Shown piece by piece: positions 1 to 6,494 of a stretch of DNA of 15,362 bases. The notes under the pieces were generated by a model, which was not told the origin of the DNA, did not search any database, and saw nothing but the letters and a program-made list of their open reading frames with translations. Source of the stretch: Vitreoscilla sp. (GTDB taxonomy: Bacteria > Pseudomonadota > Gammaproteobacteria > Burkholderiales > Burkholderiaceae). The stretch lies in contig JACMOG010000436.1 in the NCBI GenBank assembly GCA_014378125.1, forward strand, positions 1 to 15,362. The letters run 5' to 3'. The position numbers and the translations under genes are program-made. Every line of letters begins with the position of its first letter. Position 1 is the stretch's first letter.

Positions 1-107
1 CCGGTGACCAGCACGATCTCGCGCGTGCCCGGCGTGCCCGGCGTGCCCGGCGTGGTCGCTCCCGGGCCCGCTTCGTCGGCCATCAGTTCGTCGGGATCCG
101 CGCTCAT
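1..107 (-). CDS. rapZ: Probable RapZ (RNase adapter / nucleotide-binding protein), N-terminus only
   Basis: Only the first 35 codons are in the window; the gene runs off the left edge. Its ATG (107-105) overlaps the recN TGA as ATGA, so it is probably translationally coupled to recN. The peptide begins MSADPDELMADEAGPG, continues through a Gly-Thr-Pro repeat, and ends REIVLVTG. The last stretch fits the first beta strand that leads into the P-loop of RapZ/YvcJ proteins, where the next residues are normally MSGSGKS. RapZ is a nucleotide-binding adapter controlling RNase E-dependent sRNA decay in enterobacteria. The P-loop itself is outside the window, so another nucleotide-binding protein cannot be excluded. 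The Gly-Thr-Pro repeat is encoded by three tandem 9-bp units, an N-terminal extension not expected in the enterobacterial protein. Confidence 0.5.
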   Translation of the reverse strand, partial: MSADPDELMADEAGPGATTPGTPGTPGTREIVLVT

Positions 108-1846
108 CGTGCCCCCGTCTTCCCGCGCGGGGCCGGCGTGTCGACCGCCACGGCCTGCGCGATGAGCTCCTGCGCGTGCGCCAGGCTCGTGCCCGAGCTG
201 CGCTCGCCGCCCAGCATGCGCGCCACCTCGGCCACGCGCGCCTCGCCCGCCAGCGGCGTGACCTGGCTGGTGGTGGTGCCGCCCACGCTGCGCTTGGCCA
301 CGACGAAGTGGTGGTCGCCGCACGCCGCCACCTGCGGCAGGTGGGTGACGGCCATCACCTGCACGTGGCGGCCCAGGCGCTTCAAGAGACGGCCCACCGA
401 ATCGGCCACCGTGCCGCCGACGCCCGCGTCGATCTCGTCGAAGATGAGCGTGCCGACGCCGGCCGGCGCTCCACGCTTCTTCGCTGGCGCGCCTCCGTCG
501 TCGTTGGCGGAGACCGACGACTGCGCCGCCGTCACGGCGATGGCCAGCGCCAGGCGCCACAGCTCCCCGCCCGAGGCCACCTTCGCCAGCGGCCGCGGCG
601 TGCTGCCCGCGTGGCCAGCCACCAGGAACTCCACCGTCTCGGCGCCGTACGACTGCGGAGAATCCTGCGGCACCAGCGCGACGTCGAAGCGCCCGCCGGC
701 CATGCCCAGTTGCTGCATGGCCTCGGTGATGCGGCCGGCCATGAGCGGTGCCGCCGACGCACGGCGCCCGCTCACCCGTTTCGCCTCGGTGCGCCAGCGC
801 GCGAGGGCGTCGTCCACCCGCTTCTGCAGCCCGGCCAGGTCGGCGGCCGCATCGAGCGCGGCCAGTGCCGCCTTCCACTCGCCCCACAACGTGGCCAGGT
901 CTTCGGGCGAACGACGGAAGCGCCGAGCCAGGCTCATCCACGCCGACATTCGCTCGTCCAGCTCGGACAGGCGCTGCGGATCGAGATCGGCGCGATTGAG
1001 GTAGCTGGACAGGCTGTGCGCCGCGTCCTGCAACTGCAGCTCGGCGCCGTCGAGCGCCTCGATGACCGGCGCCAGTGCCGGGTCGTAGTCGGCCACCTCG
1101 CGCAGCGCGGCCGCCGCGCGCGACACCAGCTTCAGGGCGTTGAGGTCGCCGTCGGAGACCTCTTGCAGTGCCTGCTGCGTGGCCGCCATCAGCGACTGCG
1201 CGTGCGACAGCCGGCCGTGCCCGCCGGTGATGGCCTGCCATTCGTCGTCGGAGGGCGACAGGCGCTCTACCTCGGCCAGCTGCCAGGCCAGGCGCTCGCG
1301 CTCGGTGTCGAGCCCGCCCTGGCGCGAGCGCGCGCTGGCCAGCGCCGCGGTGGCCTGGGCCCAGCCGGCGTGCGCGGCGGCCACGGGCGACGCGTCGATG
1401 CCGGCCTGCTCGTCCAGCAACGCCCGCACCGCGGCCGGCCGCGTGAGGCTTTGCCAGGCGTGCTGGCCATGGATGTCGATGAGGTGGTCGGCCACCTCGC
1501 GCAGCTGCGTGAGCGTGGCGGCGCTGCCGTTGACGTACGCGCGGCTCTTGCCCTGGGCATCCACCACGCGGCGCAGCAGCAGCGACTCGTCGACGGCGAA
1601 GCCGGCCTCGTCGAGCCACCCGGCCAGCGATGCCGGCGAATCGAACTCGGCCGCGATCTCGCTGCGCGCGCAGCCCTCGCGCACCACGCCGCCTTCGGCG
1701 CGCGCGCCCAGCGCCAGCTGCAGGGCATCGATGAGGATGGACTTGCCCGCACCCGTCTCGCCGGTGAGCACGGAGAAGCCGGCGCCGAACTCGAGTTCGA
1801 GCGCATCGACGATGACGAAGTCTTTCAGCGACAGGCGACGCAGCAT
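104..1846 (-). CDS. recN: DNA repair ATPase RecN
   Basis: RecN is an SMC-like cytoplasmic ATPase used in recombinational repair of double-strand breaks. The 580-residue product has the Walker A motif GETGAGKS at residues 29-36, an SMC/ABC-type signature SGGELWR at 425-431, Walker B LIFDEIDAG with D470 and E471, and the H-loop VTHLPQVAAC just after. The middle is the helical coiled-coil arm expected of the family. It is slightly longer than the E. coli protein (about 550 residues); one cause is a Lys/Ala/Gly/Pro-rich insertion between signature and Walker B. The signature has Trp430 where Ser is more usual. The start MLRRLSLKDFVIVDALELEF is the normal family start, though no good ribosome binding site precedes it. 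It follows nadK with a 158-bp gap holding a REP-like hairpin and overlaps the next gene by 4 bp. Confidence 0.97.
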   Translation of the reverse strand: MLRRLSLKDFVIVDALELEFGAGFSVLTGETGAGKSILIDALQLALGARAEGGVVREGCARSEIAAEFDSPASLAGWLDEAGFAVDESLLLRRVVDAQGKSRAYVNGSAATLTQLREVADHLIDIHGQHAWQSLTRPAAVRALLDEQAGIDASPVAAAHAGWAQATAALASARSRQGGLDTERERLAWQLAEVERLSPSDDEWQAITGGHGRLSHAQSLMAATQQALQEVSDGDLNALKLVSRAAAALREVADYDPALAPVIEALDGAELQLQDAAHSLSSYLNRADLDPQRLSELDERMSAWMSLARRFRRSPEDLATLWGEWKAALAALDAAADLAGLQKRVDDALARWRTEAKRVSGRRASAAPLMAGRITEAMQQLGMAGGRFDVALVPQDSPQSYGAETVEFLVAGHAGSTPRPLAKVASGGELWRLALAIAVTAAQSSVSANDDGGAPAKKRGAPAGVGTLIFDEIDAGVGGTVADSVGRLLKRLGRHVQVMAVTHLPQVAACGDHHFVVAKRSVGGTTTSQVTPLAGEARVAEVARMLGGERSSGTSLAHAQELIAQAVAVDTPAPRGKTGAR

Positions 1847-1946
1847 GGGGTCAGGTAAGAAAGAGGGTTGTCGCGAGCATGCCGGGCTCCGAGCTCATGC
1901 GGTGAGCCACGAAGGGCCGATCGCGCGGAGACCGTGGTGCACGACC

Positions 1947-1992
1947 GGGGTCAGGCATTGCCTGCGAGAGTACGCAGGAGAGGCCAGACCCC
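1947..1992. repeat. REP-like nested hairpin between nadK and recN
   Basis: A 46-nt nested inverted repeat. The outer arms GGGGTC (1947-1952) and GACCCC (1987-1992) pair, followed by an A.A mismatch, then GGC/GCC, a symmetric 4x4 internal loop, and an inner stem CCTGCG (1961-1966) / CGCAGG (1973-1978) around a 6-nt loop. The sequence GGGGTCAGG at 1947-1955 recurs at 1847-1855, immediately upstream of the recN start codon. This resembles proteobacterial REP/RAYT-type palindromes, many of which begin GGGGTC. It may also act as a terminator or processing site between nadK and recN, although no T-run follows it on either strand. The structure is seen; the REP assignment is inference. Confidence 0.5.
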
Positions 1993-2004
1993 TCTGCCGC
2001 GGCG

Positions 2005-2877
2005 TCACGTCGTGCCCTCGTGCCAATGCAGCTTGTTGCGCAGCGTGGCGTAGTAGCTCCAGCCGCGCGGGTGCAGGAAGCGCGCCTTGTGCGCCGAGCG
2101 CTGCATGCGCACGATGTCGCCCAGCAGCATGCTGGCCAGGCCGTGCATGTCGAAATTGGCGCTGGCCTCCTTGCCCTGCACCAGTTCCAGCAAGACCTCT
2201 TGATCGTCGGGCAGCACGATGGGGCGGTTGGACAGCGTGCGCGAGGCCCGGGGGCCCATCGCCCAGCCGCCGATGCCCGGATGCAGGATGGGCCCGCCGG
2301 CCGACAGCGCGTACGCCGTGGAGCCGGTGGGCGAGGCCACGATCACGCCGTCGGAACGGATGTTGGCCACGTGGTCGGCACCCACCGACACGCGGATCTC
2401 GATCATGCTGGACGTGCTGCTGCGCACCACCACGTCGTTGAGCGCGAAGCCCTGGAAGATCTGCACGCCGTCGCGCCACACGCCGCCTTCGATCATGGGC
2501 CGGCTCTCGGCCTCGTAGTCGCCCTGGATCATCGGGGCCAGGGCCTCGCGCCAGGCGTTCGCGGCGATGTCGGTGATGAAGCCCAGGCGGCCCTGGTTGA
2601 TGCCGATGAGCGGGATGCCGTGGCGCGCCAGCTCGCGGCCGATGCCCAGCATCGTGCCGTCGCCGCCCACCACCACCGCCAGGTCGCACACCTGGGCGAG
2701 CTCGTCGATGCGCATGGCGCCGTAGTCGCTCCAGTCGCTGTTGATGGCGGTGTCGTGATCGACCGACACCTCGACCCCGCTGCGCACCAGGAAATGTGCG
2801 ATCTCCTCCAGGATGGGCCGCACGCCCTGGGCCTGGTACTTGCCGAAAAGCGCCACGTGACGGAAGGGGGTCGACAT
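2005..2877 (-). CDS. nadK: NAD kinase
   Basis: Cytoplasmic ATP-dependent NAD kinase, which makes NADP. The start MSTPFRHVALFGKYQ at 2877 gives 290 residues, matching the roughly 292 of E. coli NadK. An in-frame extension reaches 3009 but would run across the hrcA promoter and its first codons, and its peptide is Arg-rich and unlike the family, so the shorter start is preferred. Diagnostic motifs are VVVGGDGTMLG (GGDGT at 71-75), NQGRLGFITD, and DGVIVASPTGSTAYALSAGGPI in the C-terminal catalytic half. There is no visible Shine-Dalgarno sequence. A TGTAAT hexamer ends 7 nt before the ATG, so the transcript may be almost leaderless. Divergent from hrcA and followed by recN, a common betaproteobacterial order. 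Confidence 0.96.
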   Translation of the reverse strand: MSTPFRHVALFGKYQAQGVRPILEEIAHFLVRSGVEVSVDHDTAINSDWSDYGAMRIDELAQVCDLAVVVGGDGTMLGIGRELARHGIPLIGINQGRLGFITDIAANAWREALAPMIQGDYEAESRPMIEGGVWRDGVQIFQGFALNDVVVRSSTSSMIEIRVSVGADHVANIRSDGVIVASPTGSTAYALSAGGPILHPGIGGWAMGPRASRTLSNRPIVLPDDQEVLLELVQGKEASANFDMHGLASMLLGDIVRMQRSAHKARFLHPRGWSYYATLRNKLHWHEGTT

Positions 2878-2879
2878 GC

Positions 2880-2892
2880 GGTGAATTACACC
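2880..2892 (-). promoter_or_regulatory. Possible nadK -10 inside a short palindrome
   Basis: Reading the minus strand, GGTGTAATTCACC forms a 13-bp palindrome with one A.A mismatch and contains TGTAAT (2890-2885), a plausible -10 hexamer. The transcription start would fall at about 2878, directly before the nadK ATG at 2877. No good -35 hexamer is visible at 16-18 bp. The palindrome could be an operator or chance. Confidence 0.3.
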
Positions 2893-2972
2893 ACAGCGCC
2901 CCTCGTGGCGTGCGGCTGCAAACGCCTCGGAAATCGCCCGTCTGGCGCCGCGCGGCGCAGGCCTTCGCCATC

Positions 2973-2982
2973 TCCGTACAAT
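2973..2982 (+). promoter_or_regulatory. Probable hrcA -10 region
   Basis: The ten bases TCCGTACAAT contain a good sigma-70 -10 hexamer, TACAAT at 2977-2982. The same ten bases lie upstream of the tRNA gene at 4749-4758. Transcription would begin near 2989-2990, which argues for the hrcA ATG at 2990 rather than the one at 2981 that sits inside the hexamer. No convincing -35 box was found, nor a CIRCE element (TTAGCACTC-N9-GAGTGCTAA). Confidence 0.45.
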
Positions 2983-2989
2983 GAGCCAC

Positions 2990-4027
2990 ATGCTCGACGA
3001 GCGCGCCAAGACACTGCTGAAGACCCTGGTTGAACGCTATATCGCCGACGGCCAGCCGGTGGGCTCGCGCACGCTCTCTCGCGCCTCGGGCCTGGAGCTG
3101 TCGCCGGCCACCATCCGCAACGTGATGGCCGACCTCGAGGAGCTGGGCCTCATCGTCAGCCCGCACACCTCGGCCGGCCGCGTGCCCACCGCGCGCGGCT
3201 ACCGGCTGTTCGTCGACACCATGCTCACCGCGCGCCCGATCGATGCCGAGTCGACCATGTCGCAGCTGCTCACCGAGATCGGCGGCTCGCGCGAGCTGCA
3301 GCCCGACCAGCCCCAGCGCGTCATCGCGCAGGCCGCGTCCATGCTGTCCAGCCTGTCCACCTTCGTGGGCGTCATCACCGCGCCGCGCCGCGCCGGCGTG
3401 TTCCGCCACATCGAGTTCCTGCGCCTGGGCGAACGCCGCGTGCTGGTCATCCTGGTGGCGCCCGACGGCGACGTGCAGAACCGCGTCATCATCACCGCCG
3501 CCGACCACACCCAGTCGCAGCTGGTGGGGGCCACCAACTTCCTCAACGCGCACTACGCCGGCATGTCCATCGACGACGTGCGCGAGCGCCTGAAGACGGA
3601 AGTCAAAGCCCTCAGCGCCGACATCGCCGCGTTGATGCGCCCGGCCGTGCAAGTGGGCAGCGACGCCATCGCCGAGAGCGACGAGCAGGTGGTGGTGTCC
3701 GGCGAGCGCAACCTGCTGGGCGTGCAAGACCTGCACCACGACATGCGCGGCCTGCGCGACATGTTCGACGTGTTCGAGCAGAAGACCCAGCTGATGCGCC
3801 TGCTCGAAGGCAGCAGCCGCGCCGAAGGCGTGCGCATCTTCATCGGCGGCGAGAGCCGCGTGGTGCCGTTCGAGTCGCTGTCGGTGGTGTCGTCGCCCTA
3901 CGAGGTCGACGGCCAGGTGGTGGGCACGCTGGGCGTCATCGGCCCCACGCGCATGCCCTACGACCGCATGATCCAGATCGTCGACATCACGGCCAAGCTG
4001 GAGGGCAACGCGCTGTCGCAGCGCTGA
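2990..4027 (+). CDS. hrcA: Heat-inducible transcription repressor HrcA
   Basis: HrcA represses chaperone operons such as groESL by binding CIRCE elements, and its folding depends on GroEL. The product from this start is 345 residues, usual for the family. The N-terminal winged-helix domain is plain: [18 protein letters not shown], then [18 protein letters not shown], then [16 protein letters not shown]. The dimerisation and GAF-like parts follow and end in [23 protein letters not shown] start three codons upstream at 2981 (MSHMLDER) is possible, but it overlaps the -10 hexamer, and family members usually begin MLDER/MLDDR. Divergent from nadK across about 110 bp. No CIRCE site is seen in the window, so targets and autoregulation are not shown here. 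Confidence 0.96.
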   Translation: MLDERAKTLLKTLVERYIADGQPVGSRTLSRASGLELSPATIRNVMADLEELGLIVSPHTSAGRVPTARGYRLFVDTMLTARPIDAESTMSQLLTEIGGSRELQPDQPQRVIAQAASMLSSLSTFVGVITAPRRAGVFRHIEFLRLGERRVLVILVAPDGDVQNRVIITAADHTQSQLVGATNFLNAHYAGMSIDDVRERLKTEVKALSADIAALMRPAVQVGSDAIAESDEQVVVSGERNLLGVQDLHHDMRGLRDMFDVFEQKTQLMRLLEGSSRAEGVRIFIGGESRVVPFESLSVVSSPYEVDGQVVGTLGVIGPTRMPYDRMIQIVDITAKLEGNALSQR

Positions 4028-4043
4028 GCGCTTCGTCCTGCTT

Positions 4044-4058
4044 CGCTGCTTCGCAGCG
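4044..4058. terminator. Short hairpin between convergent genes
   Basis: A 6-bp perfect stem, CGCTGC (4044-4049) / GCAGCG (4053-4058), with a TTC loop lies between the hrcA stop (4027) and the stop of the convergent gene (4060). There is no T-run, so it is at best a weak bidirectional terminator. Confidence 0.3.
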
Positions 4059-4059
4059 C

Positions 4060-4602
4060 CTAGAGAATCGCGCTGATCACCTTCACGGGCGACGTCCCGG
4101 TCAGGGCCGCCACGCCCATCGCCGCAGCGGCCAGGGTCGAGGCATTGCCGAGTGCGGCATTCGTCAGGCCGGACACGTCCTCGGCCACCGCCGCCGGCAG
4201 GTCGACCGCCACGGCGTGCGCCGCGCTGGCCACCGCATGCGCGACTGCCTCCAAGCCGTTGATGACCGAGTGCACGCCGTTGGCCAGCAGGTGCACGCCG
4301 CCTTCGACCGCGTGCTCGACCCCGACCGCGGCATCGACCGCCATCTCGAACGGAAACGCGATGACGTCCTCCACGCCATGCGCCACCGCCATCCCGCCAT
4401 CGGCCAGCGCCTGCATCGCGCGGGCGCTGAACGACACGGTCGCGCTGGCGGCATCGCCCACCGCCTCGCCGACGTCCGCCATGCCCTCTACGATCTTGCC
4501 CGGGACGGCCTCGATCGCTTTCAGCACGGCCGCCCCTCCGCCGTTGCCGGGGTTCAGCGAGGCATAGGCGGCGGGCTGCGAGGAGGTGGGGGACAGGGAC
4601 AT
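4060..4602 (-). CDS. Unrecognised Ala/Val/His-rich protein
   Basis: Not recognised; no function is assigned. The 180-residue product starts with a polar Ser/Thr/Pro/Gly segment (residues 1-25). It then runs as a long stretch with hydrophobic residues at regular spacing and recurring short units with Ala-His and Val-Glu, for example VAHGVEDVI, VEHAVEGGVHLLANGVHSVINGLEAVAHAV and SAAHAV. This pattern predicts amphipathic helices or a coiled bundle, and the last 30 residues are Ala/Leu-rich enough to contact a membrane. There is no signal peptide or cysteine. It is a credible gene: it has an upstream TTGACA box, GGAAG sequences before the ATG, and the hydrophobic periodicity is in this frame. It is convergent with hrcA and lies upstream of the tRNA gene. 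Candidate roles (surface, phasin-like or secreted protein) are guesses. Confidence 0.65.
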   Translation of the reverse strand: MSLSPTSSQPAAYASLNPGNGGGAAVLKAIEAVPGKIVEGMADVGEAVGDAASATVSFSARAMQALADGGMAVAHGVEDVIAFPFEMAVDAAVGVEHAVEGGVHLLANGVHSVINGLEAVAHAVASAAHAVAVDLPAAVAEDVSGLTNAALGNASTLAAAAMGVAALTGTSPVKVISAIL

Positions 4603-4630
4603 GGCTTCCGGTCTTCCGAATGTGTCACTG

Positions 4631-4657
4631 ATGCTAAATGTCGGCCGCTTCTGTCAA
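4631..4657 (-). promoter_or_regulatory. Promoter of the Ala/Val/His-rich protein gene
   Basis: On the minus strand a perfect -35 hexamer TTGACA (4657-4652) is followed after 15 bp by TAGCAT (4636-4631), a 4-of-6 match to the -10 consensus. The spacer is short but tolerated. The start codon is about 29 bp further on, at 4602. Confidence 0.45.
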
Positions 4658-4748
4658 AGCGCGAACAGATGGGGAAACGCGGCGGAAATCTGAGTCCTGG
4701 CGACCACTTCGACTTGCTGTCGCGTTGGCTGCTGTGTTTGCGGATGCG

Positions 4749-4758
4749 TCCGTACAAT
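4749..4758 (+). promoter_or_regulatory. Probable tRNA gene -10 region
   Basis: TCCGTACAAT, with TACAAT at 4753-4758, ends 11 bp before the mature tRNA 5' end. It is identical to the ten bases upstream of hrcA. The -35 region is poor: a TTGGCT at 4725-4730 is 22 bp away, too far for a standard spacer. Confidence 0.45.
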
Positions 4759-4769
4759 CGCGGGCTCGT

Positions 4770-4846
4770 GGGCCGTTAGCTCAGTTGGTTAGAGCAGAGG
4801 ACTCATAATCCTTTGGTCGTTGGTTCAAGTCCAACACGGCCTACCA
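4770..4846 (+). tRNA. tRNA with anticodon CAU (elongator Met, or Ile2 with lysidine)
   Basis: A 77-nt cloverleaf. The acceptor stem GGGCCGT pairs with ACGGCCT through a terminal G.U. D-arm sequence is TAGCTCAG, the anticodon stem GAGGA/TCCTT flanks the loop CTCATAA, and the T-arm GTTGG-TTCAAGT-CCAAC is intact. The 3' CCA is encoded. Anticodon CAT is at 4804-4806. Acceptor pairs 4-69 and 5-68 are both C-G, which in E. coli are among the features TilS uses to pick tRNA-Ile2 for lysidine modification, so Ile2 is as likely as elongator Met. It is not the initiator: the first pair is not mismatched in the initiator manner and the anticodon stem lacks three G-C pairs. It marks the left edge of the defence island. 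Confidence 0.95.
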
Positions 4847-4887
4847 AAATTGCTTTCCGGCGTCGCCAAGACGGCGTGAGCTGTGGC

Positions 4888-5790
4888 TCAAACCCAGCGC
4901 AAGAAGTCAGGCCGCCAAGTGGCCGTGGCCTGACTATTGCCAGCGGCCACCTGCGTGGCGGGCCACAGCAGGTCGTCCAGCAGTGCAACGGTGTCACCCA
5001 AGCTGGCTGCGTCGATGCGGTTCTTTTTCAGGAAGGCGTGCCACTGGAGCAGCTTGGCTGTGTCCTCGCTGAACCCCTTCGTCAGGGCAAGCGGCCGTTC
5101 CGTGGGCAAAGTGGTCTGGCGGCGGCCAAAGGTGGCGGCAATCGCATCGGCCAGCGTAGCGCCATCGAGTTCGGTGCGATGCGCAATCACCGCGAGATCG
5201 AAGAAGTCCTTCATGCGGCTGTTCGCTTGCCCGAGCATCACCATGGCCTGGTACTTCTCCGCAATCACGGTATAGACCGGATAGACCCGTAGCGTCGGCC
5301 CCGCGAAGTCGCCCAGCAGCGCGGGATACACCACGGTTTCCGGCTCCGGCGTAACAGCGTCACCGAATCCCACGTCGATCTGCAGCGCACATCGTGCGCT
5401 GCCTAAGCGCGCCGCCAGCGTGATGCGGGTGCCGCCGTAGGTCGTGTCCTCGCGGATGGCCTGTGCCTTCACTGATTCGGGGTCGAATACGATGCCGTCG
5501 CCCAGGTCCATCGTCGCGACTTCACGGAAGGTGGTGACCAGGTGCACCTCGTCGTCGGGACCGAAACCCAGCAGGTCGACGTCTCGGGTAGGACGGTGCG
5601 GGGCGTCGTACCAAAGCGCGAAGAGCAGGGCGCCTTTCAGCAGGAAACGGTCCGCATGCGCGGAGGTGCTGAGGCGCGTCAGCAGGCGCTCCATCGCGAA
5701 TCGATTGAGCAGCAGGTTGTAGTCGTCGCCGCGCTGTTTGGCGAGTGTCAGCAGCCGCGTCAGGATGGAAGCCGAGAGATTGCCTGTCAT
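4888..5790 (-). CDS. abiEii: AbiEii-type nucleotidyltransferase toxin
   Basis: Toxin of a type IV toxin-antitoxin / abortive-infection pair. Family members are nucleotidyltransferases that block growth; some characterised relatives add nucleotides to tRNA acceptor ends. The 300-residue length is normal. Motifs seen are LLKGALLFALW (K52-G53) followed by RPTRDVDLLG with the metal-binding pair D70 and D72, LQIDVGFGD at 137-144, and the conserved EKYQAMVMLG...SRMKDFFDL (K179; K194, D195, D198). All expected catalytic residues appear present, so it is probably active. Its ATG overlaps the antitoxin stop (ATGA at 5787-5790), so the pair is translationally coupled, with the antitoxin first as usual. 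Its stop codon lies 41 bp from the tRNA gene, convergent with it. Confidence 0.92.
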   Translation of the reverse strand: MTGNLSASILTRLLTLAKQRGDDYNLLLNRFAMERLLTRLSTSAHADRFLLKGALLFALWYDAPHRPTRDVDLLGFGPDDEVHLVTTFREVATMDLGDGIVFDPESVKAQAIREDTTYGGTRITLAARLGSARCALQIDVGFGDAVTPEPETVVYPALLGDFAGPTLRVYPVYTVIAEKYQAMVMLGQANSRMKDFFDLAVIAHRTELDGATLADAIAATFGRRQTTLPTERPLALTKGFSEDTAKLLQWHAFLKKNRIDAASLGDTVALLDDLLWPATQVAAGNSQATATWRPDFLRWV

Positions 5791-6386
5791 TGCGTCACGG
5801 CCTCGAGGTAAGGCTGCATGACTCGTTCGACGCGATTGATCCTGGCGAAGTGACTCAGCTCGGGCATGGTCACCTTGCGGCTGCGCCAGGCATCCTTCAG
5901 CGCCTCAAGAGCCACGTCCAGCCCAATCTTGTTTCGGAACTTGAAGCAGTCGGTTACTGTCTTGGCGGCGCTGTACACCCGGATGTGGGCCCCGTGCTCG
6001 GTCACCGTCTGGATGCCCTCGCTGTACGCGGCGCCGCGCAAGCGAGCGACCCGCAGCCTCGGATAGCCCAGCGCCGGGGTCTGCGTCGCCTCTGGCAGCG
6101 CGATCCAGACCTCGTGGGGCAGTTGCGTGCCGATCTCGTGGAATTGCAGCGCGCTCAGCAGGCACAGCACGGCCTTGGGTACGCGCTGGCAGACCTCGAT
6201 CAGCGTCTGGTGTTCGGTGATTTCAGCGTCGGGTAGTCCGTAGAGACCCCGGGCGAACCGTTGAAGCTTGCCGGCCTGGTGCAGTCGAACCAGCAGCTGG
6301 GGCGACCAGCCGTGCTCGCGCACATCCGCGGCCCGCAGCACGTGCTGGCGCCGGGCGAGTTCGATGATTTGGTCAGACTGGGTCAC
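5787..6386 (-). CDS. abiEi: AbiEi-type antitoxin / transcriptional repressor
   Basis: Antitoxin of the AbiE pair. In characterised members an N-terminal winged-helix domain binds inverted repeats in its own promoter and the C-terminal domain provides antitoxicity. From the GTG at 6386 the protein is 199 residues: a wHTH segment (SDQIIELARRQHVLRAADVREHGWSPQLLVRLHQAGKLQRFARGLYGL), then HQTLIEVCQRVPKAVLCLLSALQFHEIG, and a C-terminal part with KTVTDCFKFRNKIGLDVALEALKDA, typical of the family. A TTG at 6422 would add 12 residues. The GTG is preferred because VTQSDQIIELAR aligns with the usual start of this family and because the longer form would read through an inverted repeat likely to be its operator. 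No clear ribosome binding site precedes the GTG. Confidence 0.9.
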   Translation of the reverse strand: MTQSDQIIELARRQHVLRAADVREHGWSPQLLVRLHQAGKLQRFARGLYGLPDAEITEHQTLIEVCQRVPKAVLCLLSALQFHEIGTQLPHEVWIALPEATQTPALGYPRLRVARLRGAAYSEGIQTVTEHGAHIRVYSAAKTVTDCFKFRNKIGLDVALEALKDAWRSRKVTMPELSHFARINRVERVMQPYLEAVTQ

Positions 6387-6410
6387 AATGCGTAGTTTAG
6401 TATCTGCATT
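6387..6410. promoter_or_regulatory. Inverted repeat at the abiEi start, possible AbiEi operator
   Basis: AATGC (6387-6391) and GCATT (6406-6410) form an inverted repeat with a 14-bp AT-richer centre, immediately upstream of the abiEi GTG. The centre contains GATACT/TACTAA on the minus strand, acceptable -10 sequences. AbiEi antitoxins are known to repress their own promoters through inverted repeats; that this is such a site is inference. Confidence 0.35.
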
Positions 6411-6446
6411 ACTTATTTTCAAGTGATGCGGATATCAACGAGCCGT

Positions 6447-6469
6447 GACCAATTCCATGCAGAATGGTC
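6447..6469. repeat. Bulged inverted repeat in the divergent abiE/helicase region
   Basis: GACCAATTC (6447-6455) pairs with GAATGGTC (6462-6469) with one bulged A, leaving a 6-nt loop CATGCA. This is an 8-bp arm in a non-coding region and could be an operator or an RNA hairpin at the 5' end of the helicase transcript. Confidence 0.35.
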
Positions 6470-6494
6470 GTCGGTCGGACTCAGCCGAACGTTA

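Noticed and set aside
176..1858. Long plus-strand open frame opposite recN (560 codons), and others at 138-1004 and 1140-2441
   Set aside because: They are antisense shadows of recN in GC-rich DNA: Arg/His/Ala-rich, no family motifs, while the recN frame has all SMC-type motifs.
2878..2989. CIRCE element or sigma-32 promoter controlling hrcA
   Set aside because: No TTAGCACTC-N9-GAGTGCTAA and no CTTGAA / CCCCAT pair at proper spacing. CGCCATCT at 2967-2974 has no -35 partner.
1895..3739. 614-codon minus-strand frame over nadK and hrcA
   Set aside because: Overlaps two certain genes, has no domain features, and reads as an out-of-frame version of nadK followed by antisense hrcA.
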